Shown piece after piece: positions 28,031 to 38,479 of a stretch of DNA of 64,000 bases. The stretch is from Oceanobacillus jeddahensis (lineage in GTDB: Bacteria; Bacillota; Bacilli; Bacillales; Amphibacillaceae). The position numbers and the translations under genes are program-made. The notes under the pieces are model-generated. The model worked only from the letters and a program-made list of their open reading frames with translations. It was not told the origin of the DNA and did no database searches. The stretch is from assembly GCF_000750635.1 (NCBI RefSeq), contig NZ_CCDM010000003.1, positions 397,121 to 461,120 of the forward strand, written 5' to 3'. How positions within the stretch are numbered: the stretch's first letter is position 1; every line of letters starts with the position of its first letter.

Positions 28031-30676
28031 TTACTGTTTTAGCTCTGCCAAACGGGCTTTTACTTTCGCCTGTTTATCCAGATAATCTTTTTCTTTCTGC
28101 TTTTCTTCTTCCACCAATGCTTCCGGCGCTTTGCTGATAAAGCCTTGATTCGAAAGTTTTTTCTGCACTCTTTCCACTTCTTTGTCCCATTTGGCAAGTT
28201 CATTTTCCAAGCGTGCGATTTCTTTATCAAAATCAATTAAACCTTCTAAAGGCAGGAAGATTTCCGCTCCGGTGACAACAGAAGTCATTGCTTTATCCGG
28301 CGCTTCGATACCTGTGGCAATCTGCAGGGAACTCGGATTACAGAAACGTTCTAAATACTCCCGGTTCTTCTCTAATTCCTGCACAAGTGCTTCATTTTCT
28401 GCCGAAATAAGCATCTCAATCTGCTTAGACATCGGCGTATCCACTTCTGCACGGCTGTTACGTACCGATTTGATAATAGCAACTAAGCGCTGCATTTCCG
28501 ATACTGCTTTTTTATCATCAAAGGCCGGATTTACTTTGGGCCATTCACTGACGGTAATAGAAGCTCCTTCATGCGGCAGCTGCTGCCAGATTTCCTCTGT
28601 GATAAATGGCATAAATGGATGCAGCATACGCATTGTCTGATCTAAAACATGTGCCAAAACAGAACGTGTTGTCTTTTTCTTAGCTTCATCCTCGCCATAT
28701 AACGTCAGTTTCGCCATTTCAATATACCAATCACAAAATTCATCCCAGATAAAGTTATAGAGATGTCTTCCTGCTTCTCCGAATTCATATTTATCCGCAT
28801 TTCGTGTTACATGATCAATCGTTTCATTCAAGCGGGATAAAATCCATCTGTCTGCAACGGTTAAATCTCCCGTTAAATCAATATCCTCATGCGTAAAACC
28901 TTCCATATTCATCAGAGAAAAACGGGACGCATTCCATACTTTATTGGCAAAATTCCAGGTAGACTCAATTCTCTCCCAATGGAAACGCAAATCCTGACCA
29001 GGTGTGGATCCAGTCATTAAGAAATAACGCAATGAATCTGCACCATATTTATCAATAACATCCATCGGATCTACACCATTTCCTAAGGATTTACTCATTT
29101 TTCTTCCTTCTGCGTCACGGATCAAACCATGCAGCAACGTATCCTCAAATGGACGTTCATCCATAAATTCTTTGGATTGGAAAATCATCCGGGATACCCA
29201 GAAGAAAATAATATCATAGCCTGTTACTAACACATTCGTAGGGAAATAACGTTTCAGGTCAGCAGATTCTTCATTGGGCCAGCCCATGGTAGAAAACGGC
29301 CATAAAGCGGATGAGAACCAAGTGTCCAAAACATCTTCATCCTGCTCCCAATTTTCCATATCAGCAGGGGCTTCTTTACCTACATAGATTTCTCCTGTTT
29401 CTTTATGATACCAGGCCGGAATCCGGTGGCCCCACCATAGTTGCCTGGAAATACACCAGTCACGGATATTATCCATCCAGTTGAAATACGTTTTTTCAAA
29501 CCGCTCCGGCACAAAGTTTACTTTTTCCTCCGGCGAATCCTGCATTTTTAAAGCTGATTCTGCCAGTGGTCCCATGTTGACAAACCATTGTGTGGACAAG
29601 TAAGGCTCAACAACTGCGCCGCTTCTCTCCGAATGCCCAACTTGATGCGGACGTTCTTCGATTTCAAACAGCACGCCCTGCTCTTGCAGATCTTTAACAA
29701 GCTGCTTCCGGCATTCAAAACGGTCTAACCCCTGATATTTGCCGGCATTTTCGTTCATGGTGCCATCTTCATGCATTACCAGTACACGCTCTAAGTCATG
29801 GCGGTTGCCGATTTCAAAGTCATTCGGATCATGGGCAGGTGTTATTTTTACTGCTCCGGATCCAAGTTCCATATCTACATAATCATCGGCAACTATTTCC
29901 ATTTCTCTTCCTACAATCGGCAGAATAACCGTTTTGCCGATCAAATGCTGATAGCGCTCATCTTTTGGATGAACAGCTACTGCGGTATCCCCGAGCATGG
30001 TTTCCGGACGGGTTGTGGCAATCTCAATCGTTTCATCACTGTCTTTGATTGGATAACGCATATGATAAAATTTACCCGGGATTTCTTCATAAATAACCTC
30101 GATATCAGATAGCGCTGTTTGCGTGGAAGGATCCCAGTTAATAATATATTCTCCGCGATAAATCAATCCTTTTTCGTAAAGACGGACAAATACCTCACGA
30201 ACCGCATCCGACAAACCGTCGTCTAACGTAAAACGTTCACGGGAATAATCCAAACCAAGTCCAAGCTTCTCCCACTGCGAACGGATAAAATCGGCGTATT
30301 CCTCTTTCCACTCCCATGCAGTTTCCAGGAACTTTTCGCGTCCAAGTTCATAACGGCTCGTTCCCTGTTCTTTCAACTTTGCCTCTACTTTTGCCTGCGT
30401 CGCAATCCCTGCATGGTCCATTCCAGGTAACCAAAGTACATCATACCCCTGCATACGCTTCATACGCGTAATCGTATCCTGCATCGTTGTATCCCATGCA
30501 TGCCCTAAATGCAGCCGCCCTGTTACGTTTGGCGGCGGAATAACAATCGAATAAGGTTCCTTTTCAGGATCATCTTTCGCTTCAAAAAATTTACCATCTA
30601 ACCAAAATTGATATCTTCCTGCTTCCACTTCTTGCGGGTTGTATTTAGGAGGAAGCTGATTTTTTTCATCTGACAT
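28031..30676 (-). CDS. valS: Valyl-tRNA synthetase
   Basis: Charges tRNA-Val and edits mischarged threonine. The 881-residue class I enzyme shows the HIGH-type motif [15 protein letters not shown] (near residue 48), the CP1 editing domain (about 190-350), KMSKS ([10 protein letters not shown], near 525), an anticodon-binding domain and a C-terminal coiled coil (about 810-880). Length is standard. ATG follows an AGGAGG-like site. Expression is controlled by the T-box upstream. Confidence 0.98.
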   Translation of the reverse strand: MSDEKNQLPPKYNPQEVEAGRYQFWLDGKFFEAKDDPEKEPYSIVIPPPNVTGRLHLGHAWDTTMQDTITRMKRMQGYDVLWLPGMDHAGIATQAKVEAKLKEQGTSRYELGREKFLETAWEWKEEYADFIRSQWEKLGLGLDYSRERFTLDDGLSDAVREVFVRLYEKGLIYRGEYIINWDPSTQTALSDIEVIYEEIPGKFYHMRYPIKDSDETIEIATTRPETMLGDTAVAVHPKDERYQHLIGKTVILPIVGREMEIVADDYVDMELGSGAVKITPAHDPNDFEIGNRHDLERVLVMHEDGTMNENAGKYQGLDRFECRKQLVKDLQEQGVLFEIEERPHQVGHSERSGAVVEPYLSTQWFVNMGPLAESALKMQDSPEEKVNFVPERFEKTYFNWMDNIRDWCISRQLWWGHRIPAWYHKETGEIYVGKEAPADMENWEQDEDVLDTWFSSALWPFSTMGWPNEESADLKRYFPTNVLVTGYDIIFFWVSRMIFQSKEFMDERPFEDTLLHGLIRDAEGRKMSKSLGNGVDPMDVIDKYGADSLRYFLMTGSTPGQDLRFHWERIESTWNFANKVWNASRFSLMNMEGFTHEDIDLTGDLTVADRWILSRLNETIDHVTRNADKYEFGEAGRHLYNFIWDEFCDWYIEMAKLTLYGEDEAKKKTTRSVLAHVLDQTMRMLHPFMPFITEEIWQQLPHEGASITVSEWPKVNPAFDDKKAVSEMQRLVAIIKSVRNSRAEVDTPMSKQIEMLISAENEALVQELEKNREYLERFCNPSSLQIATGIEAPDKAMTSVVTGAEIFLPLEGLIDFDKEIARLENELAKWDKEVERVQKKLSNQGFISKAPEALVEEEKQKEKDYLDKQAKVKARLAELKQ

Positions 30677-30728
30677 GTTAAAAACCTCCTTTATTCATGT
30701 AACAAAAACTTTTCCGGAAAACCAAAAA

Positions 30729-30985
30729 AACCTTTTCATCCTTATAATAAAGGACGAAAAGGTATATTTCCGTGGTACCACCTTTGTTTGCTTATAAATA
30801 AAAGCTGTTACAGCTTACGTAAGCACACTCAAGGTCATGGATAACGGCTGACAACCGGAATCTCCTACTTCCTTTTTCAGAGACTCTACATCAGAGACGA
30901 CTTCAAGAACAACCTTCCCGGGAAATTTTCACCACATGATTTCCCTCTCTAAGAGCGTTTATTCTTTACTACTTCCCTTCAACGT
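30729..30985 (-). promoter_or_regulatory. T-box riboswitch controlling valS
   Basis: The leader contains the T-box core AGGTGGTACCACGG, a stem I region with the AGAGAGGGAA-type element, and a terminator (30729-30762: ACCTTTTCGTCC pairing with GGATGAAAAGGT, then T-run). A GUC valine triplet occurs at 30896-30901 in GAAGUCGUCUCUGA, the place expected for the specifier. Uncharged tRNA-Val would favour the antiterminator and allow valS transcription. Confidence 0.92.
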
Positions 30986-31011
30986 ATCCGTATGTTTTCC
31001 TAGTAATATTT

Positions 31012-31040
31012 ATTTTATCTGTTCCTCTAAAGAACGTCAA
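31012..31040 (-). promoter_or_regulatory. Sigma-A promoter of the valS T-box
   Basis: TTGACG (31035-31040) and TAAAAT (31012-31017) are 17 bases apart, placing the transcript start just ahead of the T-box. Confidence 0.75.
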
Positions 31041-31090
31041 CTACATTCTCTAACATTTACTGATAAATGGGTGTTTGTCCAGTTTATATA

Positions 31091-31138
31091 AAAAAGTGTA
31101 TCTATATTATTGACACACTTTTTAGAAGTTTATACATA
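31091..31138 (+). promoter_or_regulatory. Hairpin and promoter upstream of the 62-residue membrane protein
   Basis: TTGACA at 31110-31115 and TACATA at 31133-31138 are 17 bases apart and could drive the small gene at 31198. The -35 lies beside the 3' arm of a hairpin (AAAAAGTGT 31091-31099 with ACACTTTTT 31115-31123). The hairpin may act as an insulator between the divergent units. Confidence 0.45.
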
Positions 31139-31197
31139 ACATAATATATCACTTTCCATCATTTTAACCTTATTCAACTAAACAGGAGGAGAAAAAT

Positions 31198-31386
31198 ATG
31201 TCCCGTTTTTATCGTTACCGGCTTCCGCCATGGGCAAGAAAATGTATCTTTGTTGCGGAGACAGTTGTTACACCAATTATGATATTTCAGCTCATCCGGA
31301 CGCTTTTCATCCCGACAACAATTGATATTTTAATTCTTGCCATATTGATTGGTCTGGTTATTGCTTTTTATTTGCAATGGATTTAA
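31198..31386 (+). CDS. Small basic two-span membrane protein of unknown function
   Basis: A 62-residue protein starting MSRFYRYRLPPWARK, followed by two hydrophobic segments (about 16-32 and 40-60). The ribosome site AGGAGGAG is nearly perfect and spaced 6 bases, so it is very likely translated. I do not recognise the family. It lies between valS and ysxE, convergent with ysxE and overlapping its end by 4 bases. No such gene is known to me at this spot in B. subtilis. Confidence 0.7.
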   Translation: MSRFYRYRLPPWARKCIFVAETVVTPIMIFQLIRTLFIPTTIDILILAILIGLVIAFYLQWI

Positions 31387-32384
31387 TCTGGCTGTTCTTC
31401 CTTCAACTCATATGTTTCTTGTACAAATTCTACCCAGTTCATCGCAAATTCTAAACGGCGGAATTGCTGCTGTAATTCCTTCACCTGATTAACCATTGAT
31501 TTCTTTGTGCGGCGATCTGTATAATTTTTAAGTACGCTTAAATAGGAAGACGGATTTAGTAAATAAACAGAAACAAGATGCATTTCCTTCACAGTCAGAT
31601 GATTTGTTTTTTGATAGACCGTAAATGCCTGCTGTATAGTTTTCTCCGGTTGGTTATAAGCACCTGTCAAACTCCGGAAATAATGTGATAAATCACGTGC
31701 CGGGTGCTCCATACCTCCTGATTCCCAATTAATTAAATAACCGCCTTTGGAATGCGTATGATCGACACGCTGATGGCATAAACTGGTCGACCATAAAATC
31801 TCCGCTTCTTCCTCGCCATAAATTTGTTCCAATTTATCTTGTAGCAATCCAACAGCATGACAAACCCCTTTATAATGTGTGCAATAAAGAAGTTCAAATG
31901 GCGACATATACTTTCTGCTTTCGTAATCAGTAACACGTACATGGAGCTGATCTAAAGACTGCTTGCAAAAATTTTCAAAACCTTGAAATGACGCTTTCAT
32001 ACGATCTGATTTTATCCGGCTGGTTTGTCTTGTCTTTTTATGAATCTGAGCGAGTGTCTGCAGCGTCCTCTCTATATCATACGCCGGATCGGTAACTTCT
32101 GGAGAATCGATCCAAGGCGTTAAATAATAATAAAAATTCTCTTCCTTATGAAAAAATGTATTATTCCGGGTCAAATACACAGGTAAAATTTCTGTTACAT
32201 TTTTTTCACGGGCAAGGTGGTAGACATGCTGCCAATTCTCTATTGTCTGTTCTGTTAAAAAACTGCGCTTTAATGCATATTCTTGCATCCCATCAAATAC
32301 CTTGACCACCCGTTCTGTCTGTTTCTCAATACTGACAGGATAGATATGATATGCTTCTAGAACCTTTTTCCAAATATTCATCAC
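31383..32384 (-). CDS. ysxE: YsxE, CotS-family spore coat kinase-like protein
   Basis: A 333-residue protein of the CotS/YutH/YsxE group, which has a phosphotransferase-like fold and associates with the spore coat. It resembles YsxE through its length and LPVYLTRNNTFFHKEENFYY-type beta strands (short core FHKEENFYYYLTPWID) and the region CHQRVDHTHSKGGYLINWE, where a catalytic-loop-like segment is seen. B. subtilis ysxE follows spoVID in an operon; here 151 bases with a hairpin separate them. Kinase activity is not established. Confidence 0.85.
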   Translation of the reverse strand: MMNIWKKVLEAYHIYPVSIEKQTERVVKVFDGMQEYALKRSFLTEQTIENWQHVYHLAREKNVTEILPVYLTRNNTFFHKEENFYYYLTPWIDSPEVTDPAYDIERTLQTLAQIHKKTRQTSRIKSDRMKASFQGFENFCKQSLDQLHVRVTDYESRKYMSPFELLYCTHYKGVCHAVGLLQDKLEQIYGEEEAEILWSTSLCHQRVDHTHSKGGYLINWESGGMEHPARDLSHYFRSLTGAYNQPEKTIQQAFTVYQKTNHLTVKEMHLVSVYLLNPSSYLSVLKNYTDRRTKKSMVNQVKELQQQFRRLEFAMNWVEFVQETYELKEEQPD

Positions 32385-32496
32385 ATGTCACCTCTTATTT
32401 AGAAAGCCTTGAATTTACTCGCATATAGAGAATTGGCGTTTTTCTAATTCTTTTACAGAATGAAGGTATTAAAAGTTATATTATGTAAAGCTCCCA

Positions 32497-32523
32497 CACA
32501 AATAATTTTATTCATTATTTGTG
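32497..32523 (-). terminator. Hairpin between spoVID and ysxE
   Basis: CACAAATAA pairs with TTATTTGTG around a 9-base loop in the leader of ysxE. No T-run follows, so it may be partial attenuation or a stability element. Confidence 0.4.
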
Positions 32524-32535
32524 CAGGCTATTTAT

Positions 32536-33639
32536 TTATTGCTTTAACGGGATATAAAGCAACTGTCCTTCGTTAACTTCATAATCAGCATCTAATTGGT
32601 TATGTTTAATTAACTGAAGCGGGCTGATTGCAAAGCGTTCAGCTATGGTATCAATCGTATCGTTTTCCTGGACAATACATAGCCGCATTCTGGCATAATG
32701 ATTCTCATCTGCTTCCCGAAAAATTTCAGATAAAATAGAATCACTTTCTATTCGCTCTTTTTCCGGTTCTACAGCTTCTATAATCACTTCTTCGCGGGGA
32801 GCATCTGAATAGACTGTATCCTCTATATAATCAATGAGCTCTGTTTCCTCTGTCACATCCCAGCCTGATTCTTCCTCTGTTTCTTCTACATTTTCTACTG
32901 CCTCATTTTCCTCAACAATTTCTAATTCCTCTTCTGCTTGATCTTCATCCTCTGTTTGTTCCTCTGAACCCTGTAATTCTGTAAGAGACTGAAAATACTC
33001 AGAGAGTGGTTGCGATTTTATTTTCCATCGATCGGGATCATCCTCTACCTGCTCTTCTGTTTCCGTTTGTTCTTTTGACGTCGTTTGTTCATTTCGTGCT
33101 AACATTTCTTCCGGATGTTCTATTTCAAATGAAAAAGTTTCCCCTACTTGTTCCTGTTCCTCCTCCGCGAACTCCTCATTCTCTTCCTCTGGACGATATG
33201 CTTCATCCTCTAAGATTCCTTGAATTTCAACTACAGCAGAAACTTTTAAACTATCTGGTCCTAATAAATCATAATCAAATGTCTCAATTTGTACCGTTAC
33301 ATCCTCTAAATTTTCCACCCGATGAGGGGGTACAGATATATCTACCGGAAATTTATGTGTAAATACATAAAGTCCATTCACCTCTCGGATACTTTCGACA
33401 TAACGCTTTGCTTGAATCTGGTCAAAGTCAAAAATCTCTTCCTCTTCCTCATCAGCATTTACTCTTTGATACTCTCCTTGAAGCTCAATAGCACCGCGAA
33501 TAGAAATATAGTTATCCAATGATTCGATTGTTATTTCTGGTTCAATGGAAATTCCTCTAATTTCTTCTACTTCCTGTCCTTTTTCAAAAAACAGGGATTC
33601 TTCCAGATCAAAAACAAATGAATTAGAATCTACTGACAA
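32536..33639 (-). CDS. spoVID: SpoVID, spore coat encasement protein
   Basis: Drives wrapping of the coat around the forespore and interacts with SafA. The N-terminal region (1-150, FVFDLEESLFFEKGQEVEEI) is the conserved SpoVID domain. A long Glu-rich linker follows (150-300), and a C-terminal LysM domain (about 318-365, CIVQENDTIDTIAERF) closes the protein. At 367 residues it is well below the roughly 575 of B. subtilis; the acidic linker accounts for the difference. TTG at 33639 follows GGAGG by 7 bases. Confidence 0.9.
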   Translation of the reverse strand: MSVDSNSFVFDLEESLFFEKGQEVEEIRGISIEPEITIESLDNYISIRGAIELQGEYQRVNADEEEEEIFDFDQIQAKRYVESIREVNGLYVFTHKFPVDISVPPHRVENLEDVTVQIETFDYDLLGPDSLKVSAVVEIQGILEDEAYRPEEENEEFAEEEQEQVGETFSFEIEHPEEMLARNEQTTSKEQTETEEQVEDDPDRWKIKSQPLSEYFQSLTELQGSEEQTEDEDQAEEELEIVEENEAVENVEETEEESGWDVTEETELIDYIEDTVYSDAPREEVIIEAVEPEKERIESDSILSEIFREADENHYARMRLCIVQENDTIDTIAERFAISPLQLIKHNQLDADYEVNEGQLLYIPLKQ

Positions 33640-33688
33640 ATGTATTCCTCCTCTCGCAAACAGTCCAGATGCGAATCATTCGTTATCA

Positions 33689-33717
33689 TTTATATGTTTG
33701 CAGACAGTGGAATATGC
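33689..33717 (-). promoter_or_regulatory. Candidate sigma-E promoter of spoVID
   Basis: GCATATT, 14 bases, then CATATAAA. The -35 is a perfect match to the sigma-E pattern and the spacing is ideal; the -10 has two mismatches. It lies 50 bases before the spoVID start. SpoVID is sigma-E dependent in B. subtilis. Confidence 0.6.
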
Positions 33718-33790
33718 TAAGATGAAAGATTAGATTGCAGGAAACAAAAAGCCTGCAGCATCCATACATTTTGGGGCTGCAGATTTTTCA

Positions 33791-33830
33791 TAAAATGAAA
33801 CTTTATTCAGTGAGAGTTTTATAGGTAATA
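33791..33830 (+). repeat. Degenerate copy of repeat A
   Basis: AAAATGAAACTTTATTCAGT and GAGAGTTTTATAGG match the left part of repeat A with several changes. The right part (GGTTCTCCGTGATAAA) has decayed. It sits in the spoVID-acetyltransferase gap. Confidence 0.6.
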
Positions 33831-33866
33831 CATCGTAATATCTATGCATTGGGTCGTTAAAATTAA

Positions 33867-34412
33867 TTAAGTTCCTGGCTGGTATTCCATTAACCAGCAA
33901 TCCCGATACTCACCCTCATGCAGTTCATGATTAGGGAGTAATGAAATCTTCTTAAAACCACATTTCTCGTAACAGCGAATCGCTCTCTTATTCCAGACTT
34001 GAGGGTCCATAACAATTTTTGTTACGTGTTTCTTAATGATTAAATAATCAACCATGGCCTTGATGAGGACTTTACCAATACCTTTATTCCAATATTGCGT
34101 TTCTCCTATGAACTGATCCATTCCATACATAACATTTTTATCATTTAAATAACCATACTTTTTTCTTGTATTTTCATTTAATAAATAATATTGAATGTAT
34201 CCGATTTCAATACCTTCAAATACTATAATACATCTAACTATATTATCTTGAGGCGGATAAAATTTTTCATTCACTTTTTCTAAATCAAATGGATTATCTC
34301 TCCCATCGTAAAATCGAAGAACCGCCGGATCAGAAAGCCACTTTGCCAGTAAATAATTATCCTCTCTTTCCAATTCACGAACGGTTAGCTTATTATTTTG
34401 AAACAGCATCAT
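33867..34412 (-). CDS. GNAT acetyltransferase, AAC(6')-like
   Basis: A 181-residue acetyl-CoA-dependent N-acetyltransferase. The acetyl-CoA loop is QYWNKGIGKVLIKAM (residues about 108-122), and the C-terminal run AIRCYEKCGFKKISLLPNHE plus HEGEYRDCWLMEY resembles AAC(6')-type and related acetyltransferases. The acceptor cannot be assigned, and antibiotic resistance should not be assumed. ATG follows GAGGTGG by 7 bases. It is inserted between spoVID and hemL, which are closer in B. subtilis. Confidence 0.85.
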   Translation of the reverse strand: MMLFQNNKLTVRELEREDNYLLAKWLSDPAVLRFYDGRDNPFDLEKVNEKFYPPQDNIVRCIIVFEGIEIGYIQYYLLNENTRKKYGYLNDKNVMYGMDQFIGETQYWNKGIGKVLIKAMVDYLIIKKHVTKIVMDPQVWNKRAIRCYEKCGFKKISLLPNHELHEGEYRDCWLMEYQPGT

Positions 34413-34460
34413 TATATGACCACCTCGCCTGAAATTTTAGGAAAATAATATTCTGTCAGT

Positions 34461-34494
34461 AAAAAAAGAGAAACCCGCATGGATTTCTCTTTTA
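34461..34494 (-). terminator. Terminator after hemL
   Basis: AAAAAGAGAAA pairs with TTTCTCTTTT around a 10-base loop 12 bases past the hemL stop, followed on the minus strand by a T-run. Confidence 0.75.
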
Positions 34495-34506
34495 TTAAAA
34501 TAGTTA

Positions 34507-35793
34507 TTATTTTTCAATCTTAGAAAAAGCAGTATACACTGCTTCAATTGTTTTTTCAATATCCTCATCGGTATGTGCAGCAGATAAGAATAATCCCTCA
34601 AATTGAGATGGCGGTAAAAATATGCCTTCTTCAATCATCGCGCGGTAATATTGTGCAAAGTAATCTAAATTAGATGATTGCGCCGTTTCAAAATTGACGA
34701 CTTCTTGATCGGTGAAAAATACACCAACCATTGAACCGGCACGATTGATATGAAGCGGAATATCATATTTGTCAGCTGCCTCGCGGAATCCTTCTGTAAG
34801 CTTATCCACTTTCTTATTAATTTCTTCATAAGATGCTTCTGTCAAGGATACTAAGGATTCATAGCCTGCTGTCATTGCCAAAGGATTACCCGATAATGTT
34901 CCAGCTTGATAAATCGGACCAGTCGGTGCAATTTGTTCAATAATTTCACGTTTCCCGCCGTATGCACCCACAGGAAGACCACCGCCGATAACTTTACCCA
35001 GACAAGTTAAATCCGGCGTTACATCAAAATGGCCTTGTGCACTATAATAGCCGACACGGAAGCCTGACATTACCTCGTCAAAGATAAGCAGGGAACCATG
35101 TTGTTCAGTAATTTTACGAACAGATTGTAAAAAGCCTTCTTTTGGAGGGACAACGCCCATATTTCCACATACAGGTTCCATAATCACAGCTGCGATTTTG
35201 TCTCCATAATGTTCAAAAGCAAGTTTCAGGCTTTCCTCATCATTGTAAGGAACGGTGATCGTATTTTTAGCGATATTTTCTGGTACTCCTGGGCTATCTG
35301 GAAGACCAAGTGTTGCCACACCGGAGCCGGCTTTAATCAACAAAGAATCGCCATGCCCGTGATAGCTGCCTTCAAATTTAAGAATCAAGTCTCTATTTGT
35401 ATAACCGCGCGCCAAGCGAATTGCACTCATCGTGGCTTCTGTTCCAGAGTTCACCATTCTGACCATTTCAATCGATGGTACACGATCAATAACGAGTTTT
35501 GCCAATTTATTTTCTAATAATGAAGGGGCACCGAAGCTTGTCCCTTTCTCTACAACTTCTTTTAAGCTTTCGGTTACACGTTCATCTGCATGACCTAAAA
35601 TTAACGGGCCCCAGCTCAATACATAATCAATATACGTGTTGCCATCAATATCGGTAATTTTAGATCCTTTCCCCTTTTCCATAAAAATTGGATCTAAGCC
35701 TACTGATTTAAATGCACGTACTGGAGAGTTCACCCCGCCAGGCATTAAATCTACTGCTTCTTTATAAGCGTCTACTGACTTGGTATTTACCAT
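34507..35793 (-). CDS. hemL: Glutamate-1-semialdehyde 2,1-aminomutase
   Basis: PLP enzyme that makes 5-aminolevulinate, the committed precursor of heme. The 428-residue protein shows [12 protein letters not shown] near the N-terminus, [18 protein letters not shown], the [10 protein letters not shown] region and the PLP lysine in [17 protein letters not shown] (about residue 265). The frame is open to 35847, but the ATG at 35793 follows GGAGG by 6 bases. It is the last gene of hemCDBL, 13 bases from hemB. Confidence 0.97.
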   Translation of the reverse strand: MVNTKSVDAYKEAVDLMPGGVNSPVRAFKSVGLDPIFMEKGKGSKITDIDGNTYIDYVLSWGPLILGHADERVTESLKEVVEKGTSFGAPSLLENKLAKLVIDRVPSIEMVRMVNSGTEATMSAIRLARGYTNRDLILKFEGSYHGHGDSLLIKAGSGVATLGLPDSPGVPENIAKNTITVPYNDEESLKLAFEHYGDKIAAVIMEPVCGNMGVVPPKEGFLQSVRKITEQHGSLLIFDEVMSGFRVGYYSAQGHFDVTPDLTCLGKVIGGGLPVGAYGGKREIIEQIAPTGPIYQAGTLSGNPLAMTAGYESLVSLTEASYEEINKKVDKLTEGFREAADKYDIPLHINRAGSMVGVFFTDQEVVNFETAQSSNLDYFAQYYRAMIEEGIFLPPSQFEGLFLSAAHTDEDIEKTIEAVYTAFSKIEK

Positions 35794-35806
35794 GCATATC
35801 CTCCTT

Positions 35807-36790
35807 TTAATTGTCTTCCTGCAACCATTTTGCCACATCTTTTGCAAAATAGGTAATAATTAAGTCTGCACCTGCACGTTTCATGGATAACAGGGTTTCG
35901 GTAACCAGTTTTTTCTCATCAATCCAGCCGTTTAAAGCAGCCGCTTTTATCATGGAATACTCTCCGCTGACATTGTATGCCACAACAGGAACATCAAAAC
36001 GATCTTTTACTTCACGCATCACATCCATGTAAGACAGGCTTGGTTTAACTATTAAGAAATCGGCGCCTTCTTTAATATCCGATTTCGCTTCCCGAATAGC
36101 CTCTAACCGGTTGGCAGGGTTCATCTGATACGTTTTCCGGTCGCCAAATTGTGGTGTGCTATCTGCTGCATCACGGAAAGGACCATAATAAGCGGATGCA
36201 TATTTTACCGCATAGGACATAATCGGAATATGGTGAAAGCCTTCTTCATCTAAAGCATGGCGGATAACTGTCACAAAACCGTCCATCATATTAGAAGGTG
36301 CAATAATATCAGCACCTGCTTTCGCTTGCGAAACAGCTGTCTTCGCTAATAATTCTAGTGAAGCGTCATTCGCTACGTCTCCATTTTCAATGACACCACA
36401 GTGTCCATGTGATGTATATTCGCATAAGCAGGTGTCGGCAACAACCAGCATTTCCGGATATGCGGTTTTCACCATTCTTGTGGCTTCCTGGATAATTCCG
36501 TGATCATGAAAAGCCTCTGATCCGATTTCATCTTTTGCTTCAACAACACCAAATAAAATAAGAGAACGGATGCCTAATTGAAATGCGTCTTCCACCTCTT
36601 CTAATAAATGATCAAAAGAAACCTGATAAACTCCTGGCATCGAAGGAACTTCATTTCGGATATCCTCTCCTTCGATAACGAATATCGGATAAATAAAATC
36701 CGTTGCCCGTAAGTGTGTTTCTTGAACGAGGGCGCGCATCGAAACCGATGAACGCAAACGTCGATGTCTGTCAAATGTGAATTCACTCAT
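35807..36790 (-). CDS. hemB: Delta-aminolevulinic acid dehydratase (porphobilinogen synthase)
   Basis: Condenses two 5-aminolevulinate molecules to porphobilinogen. The 327-residue protein has the cysteine-rich zinc site [16 protein letters not shown], the catalytic lysines in [14 protein letters not shown] and [12 protein letters not shown], and the N-terminal R-R-L-R start. This marks the zinc-dependent type. ATG follows AAAGGAAG. It overlaps hemD by 8 bases. Confidence 0.97.
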   Translation of the reverse strand: MSEFTFDRHRRLRSSVSMRALVQETHLRATDFIYPIFVIEGEDIRNEVPSMPGVYQVSFDHLLEEVEDAFQLGIRSLILFGVVEAKDEIGSEAFHDHGIIQEATRMVKTAYPEMLVVADTCLCEYTSHGHCGVIENGDVANDASLELLAKTAVSQAKAGADIIAPSNMMDGFVTVIRHALDEEGFHHIPIMSYAVKYASAYYGPFRDAADSTPQFGDRKTYQMNPANRLEAIREAKSDIKEGADFLIVKPSLSYMDVMREVKDRFDVPVVAYNVSGEYSMIKAAALNGWIDEKKLVTETLLSMKRAGADLIITYFAKDVAKWLQEDN

Positions 36791-37550
36791 GATTTATCTT
36801 CCTTTCATTTGCTATCTTTACAATTAAATCCAACATCGCATCTGTAGTATACGGTGTAGAAGTATATAAATTAGGAACCCCTAATTCTTGTGCTTTTTCT
36901 TCTGTCGTTCTACCGATACAAATATAAGCTGCCTTGTCTGGAACATATTTTGCTAATGCTATAAACGCGTCAACAGTTGACGGGCTTGTAAACGTTATAT
37001 AATTTATGGTTGGAAGTACTTGATTAAGCACTGCTTTCGATTCTGTAGAGTACATTGTCTCATATACTTCCAATGTTTCAAAAGGAATTTGTGCTTCTTG
37101 CAGTTTTTCTGGCAATGTTGGCCGAGATAGGTTTCCTCGAATTAACAGGACAGGTTTGTCTCGTTTATAACGGGAAAAAAATTCATCTGTCATTGTCAGC
37201 GCATCAAAAGTTTCCGGGACAAAGGAAGCCGTATAACCATACGTCTCCAATATCCCTTCTGTTTTCTTTCCGACAACCCCAATGTTTAGTGCTTGGGGGA
37301 GTTGTATATGATGCTTATTGAGCAGCTGGAAAAAGCCGTGAACTCCATTAGCACTCGTAATGAGAACCCAGCTGAAATCGGAAAGCCGCTCTATTATGGT
37401 CTGATTCTCAAGGCTTTCATCAAAATTTATTTCAATCATCGGGACAACGATCGGACTTCCACCCAGCTTCGTGACTTTTTCCGCCATTTCGCCAGCTTTT
37501 GTCGCTTCTCTCGTAATTAAAATACGTTCCCCGTTAAGCGACTTTCCCAT
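36783..37550 (-). CDS. hemD: Uroporphyrinogen-III synthase
   Basis: Closes hydroxymethylbilane to uroporphyrinogen III with inversion of ring D. The 255-residue protein shows the weakly conserved family traits: [22 protein letters not shown] at the N-terminus (first 20 positions shown in part), [14 protein letters not shown], and [13 protein letters not shown] with [14 protein letters not shown] near the end. Location between hemC and hemB makes the assignment firm. It starts two bases after hemC. Confidence 0.93.
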   Translation of the reverse strand: MGKSLNGERILITREATKAGEMAEKVTKLGGSPIVVPMIEINFDESLENQTIIERLSDFSWVLITSANGVHGFFQLLNKHHIQLPQALNIGVVGKKTEGILETYGYTASFVPETFDALTMTDEFFSRYKRDKPVLLIRGNLSRPTLPEKLQEAQIPFETLEVYETMYSTESKAVLNQVLPTINYITFTSPSTVDAFIALAKYVPDKAAYICIGRTTEEKAQELGVPNLYTSTPYTTDAMLDLIVKIANERKINHE

Positions 37551-37552
37551 GA

Positions 37553-38479
37553 TTACTCCATCTCCTCTTTAACGCGGTCCACAATTTCCTTCGCACCCTG
37601 TTTCATTAATATTTCAGCAGCCTCTGTTCCAACTTGAACAGGATCGTTTCCACGAACAACTTCTTTTAAAATAGTTTTTCCATCTGGTGTGCCTACTAAT
37701 GAAACTAATATAATTTCTTCTCCATCTAAATAAGCATAGCCGCCAATAGGTACTTGACAGCCTCCTTCTAATAATTGTAAGAAAGTACGTTCAGCTAATA
37801 CGGTTCTAGCTGTATATTCATCGTGAATTTTTTGGACGATCTCCTTTAATTCCAAATCGTCTGCACGGCTTTCGATTGCCAGCGCCCCTTGTCCGACAGC
37901 AGGTACACAAATTTCAGGATCCAAATATTCTGTAATCAGATCCTCACTTAAACCGACACGCTTCAAGCCGGATACAGCTAGAATAATGGCGTCATAATCT
38001 TCTTCATTTAATTTACGGATACGTGTTTCCACATTACCCCGAATCCATTTAATCTCCAAATCCGGTCTGGCCGCAAGAATTTGTGCCCCTCTCCGCAAGC
38101 TGCTCGTACCGACGATCGAACCTTCTTTAAGATCTGCTAATTTCACATTATTTTTGGCAAGATAAGCATCGCGGTGATCTTCCCTGTCTGGAATGGAAGA
38201 AATTTCTAATCCTTCCGGTAAAGAGGAAGGCATATCTTTCATACTGTGAACGGCAAAATCAATTTCTTTGTCAAACATCGCGTTTTCAATTTCTTTCACG
38301 AATAGACCTTTTCCGCCAACCTTCGATAAGGTTACATCAAGAATTTGATCTCCCTTTGTAACAATTTTTTTAATCTCAAATTCGTTTTCTACGCCAGCTT
38401 TTTTCAACTGATCGATAACCCATTTCGTTTGTGTCATTGCTAAATTACTTTTTCTGGAACCAACAATTATTTTTCGCAT
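37553..38479 (-). CDS. hemC: Porphobilinogen deaminase (hydroxymethylbilane synthase)
   Basis: Polymerises four porphobilinogens. The 308-residue protein carries [51 protein letters not shown] and the dipyrromethane-cofactor cysteine in [13 protein letters not shown] (about residue 241). ATG follows GAGGAGG by 7 bases. Unlike B. subtilis, hemX is not found upstream and a terminator lies between hemA and this gene, so hemCDBL may need its own promoter; a weak TTCAAA-N16-TATAAA occurs at about 38525-38552. Confidence 0.96.
   Translation of the reverse strand: MRKIIVGSRKSNLAMTQTKWVIDQLKKAGVENEFEIKKIVTKGDQILDVTLSKVGGKGLFVKEIENAMFDKEIDFAVHSMKDMPSSLPEGLEISSIPDREDHRDAYLAKNNVKLADLKEGSIVGTSSLRRGAQILAARPDLEIKWIRGNVETRIRKLNEEDYDAIILAVSGLKRVGLSEDLITEYLDPEICVPAVGQGALAIESRADDLELKEIVQKIHDEYTARTVLAERTFLQLLEGGCQVPIGGYAYLDGEEIILVSLVGTPDGKTILKEVVRGNDPVQVGTEAAEILMKQGAKEIVDRVKEEME

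Noticed and set aside
33867..34412. Antibiotic resistance gene
   Set aside because: The AAC(6')-like resemblance is at superfamily level; chromosomal relatives often act on other amines.
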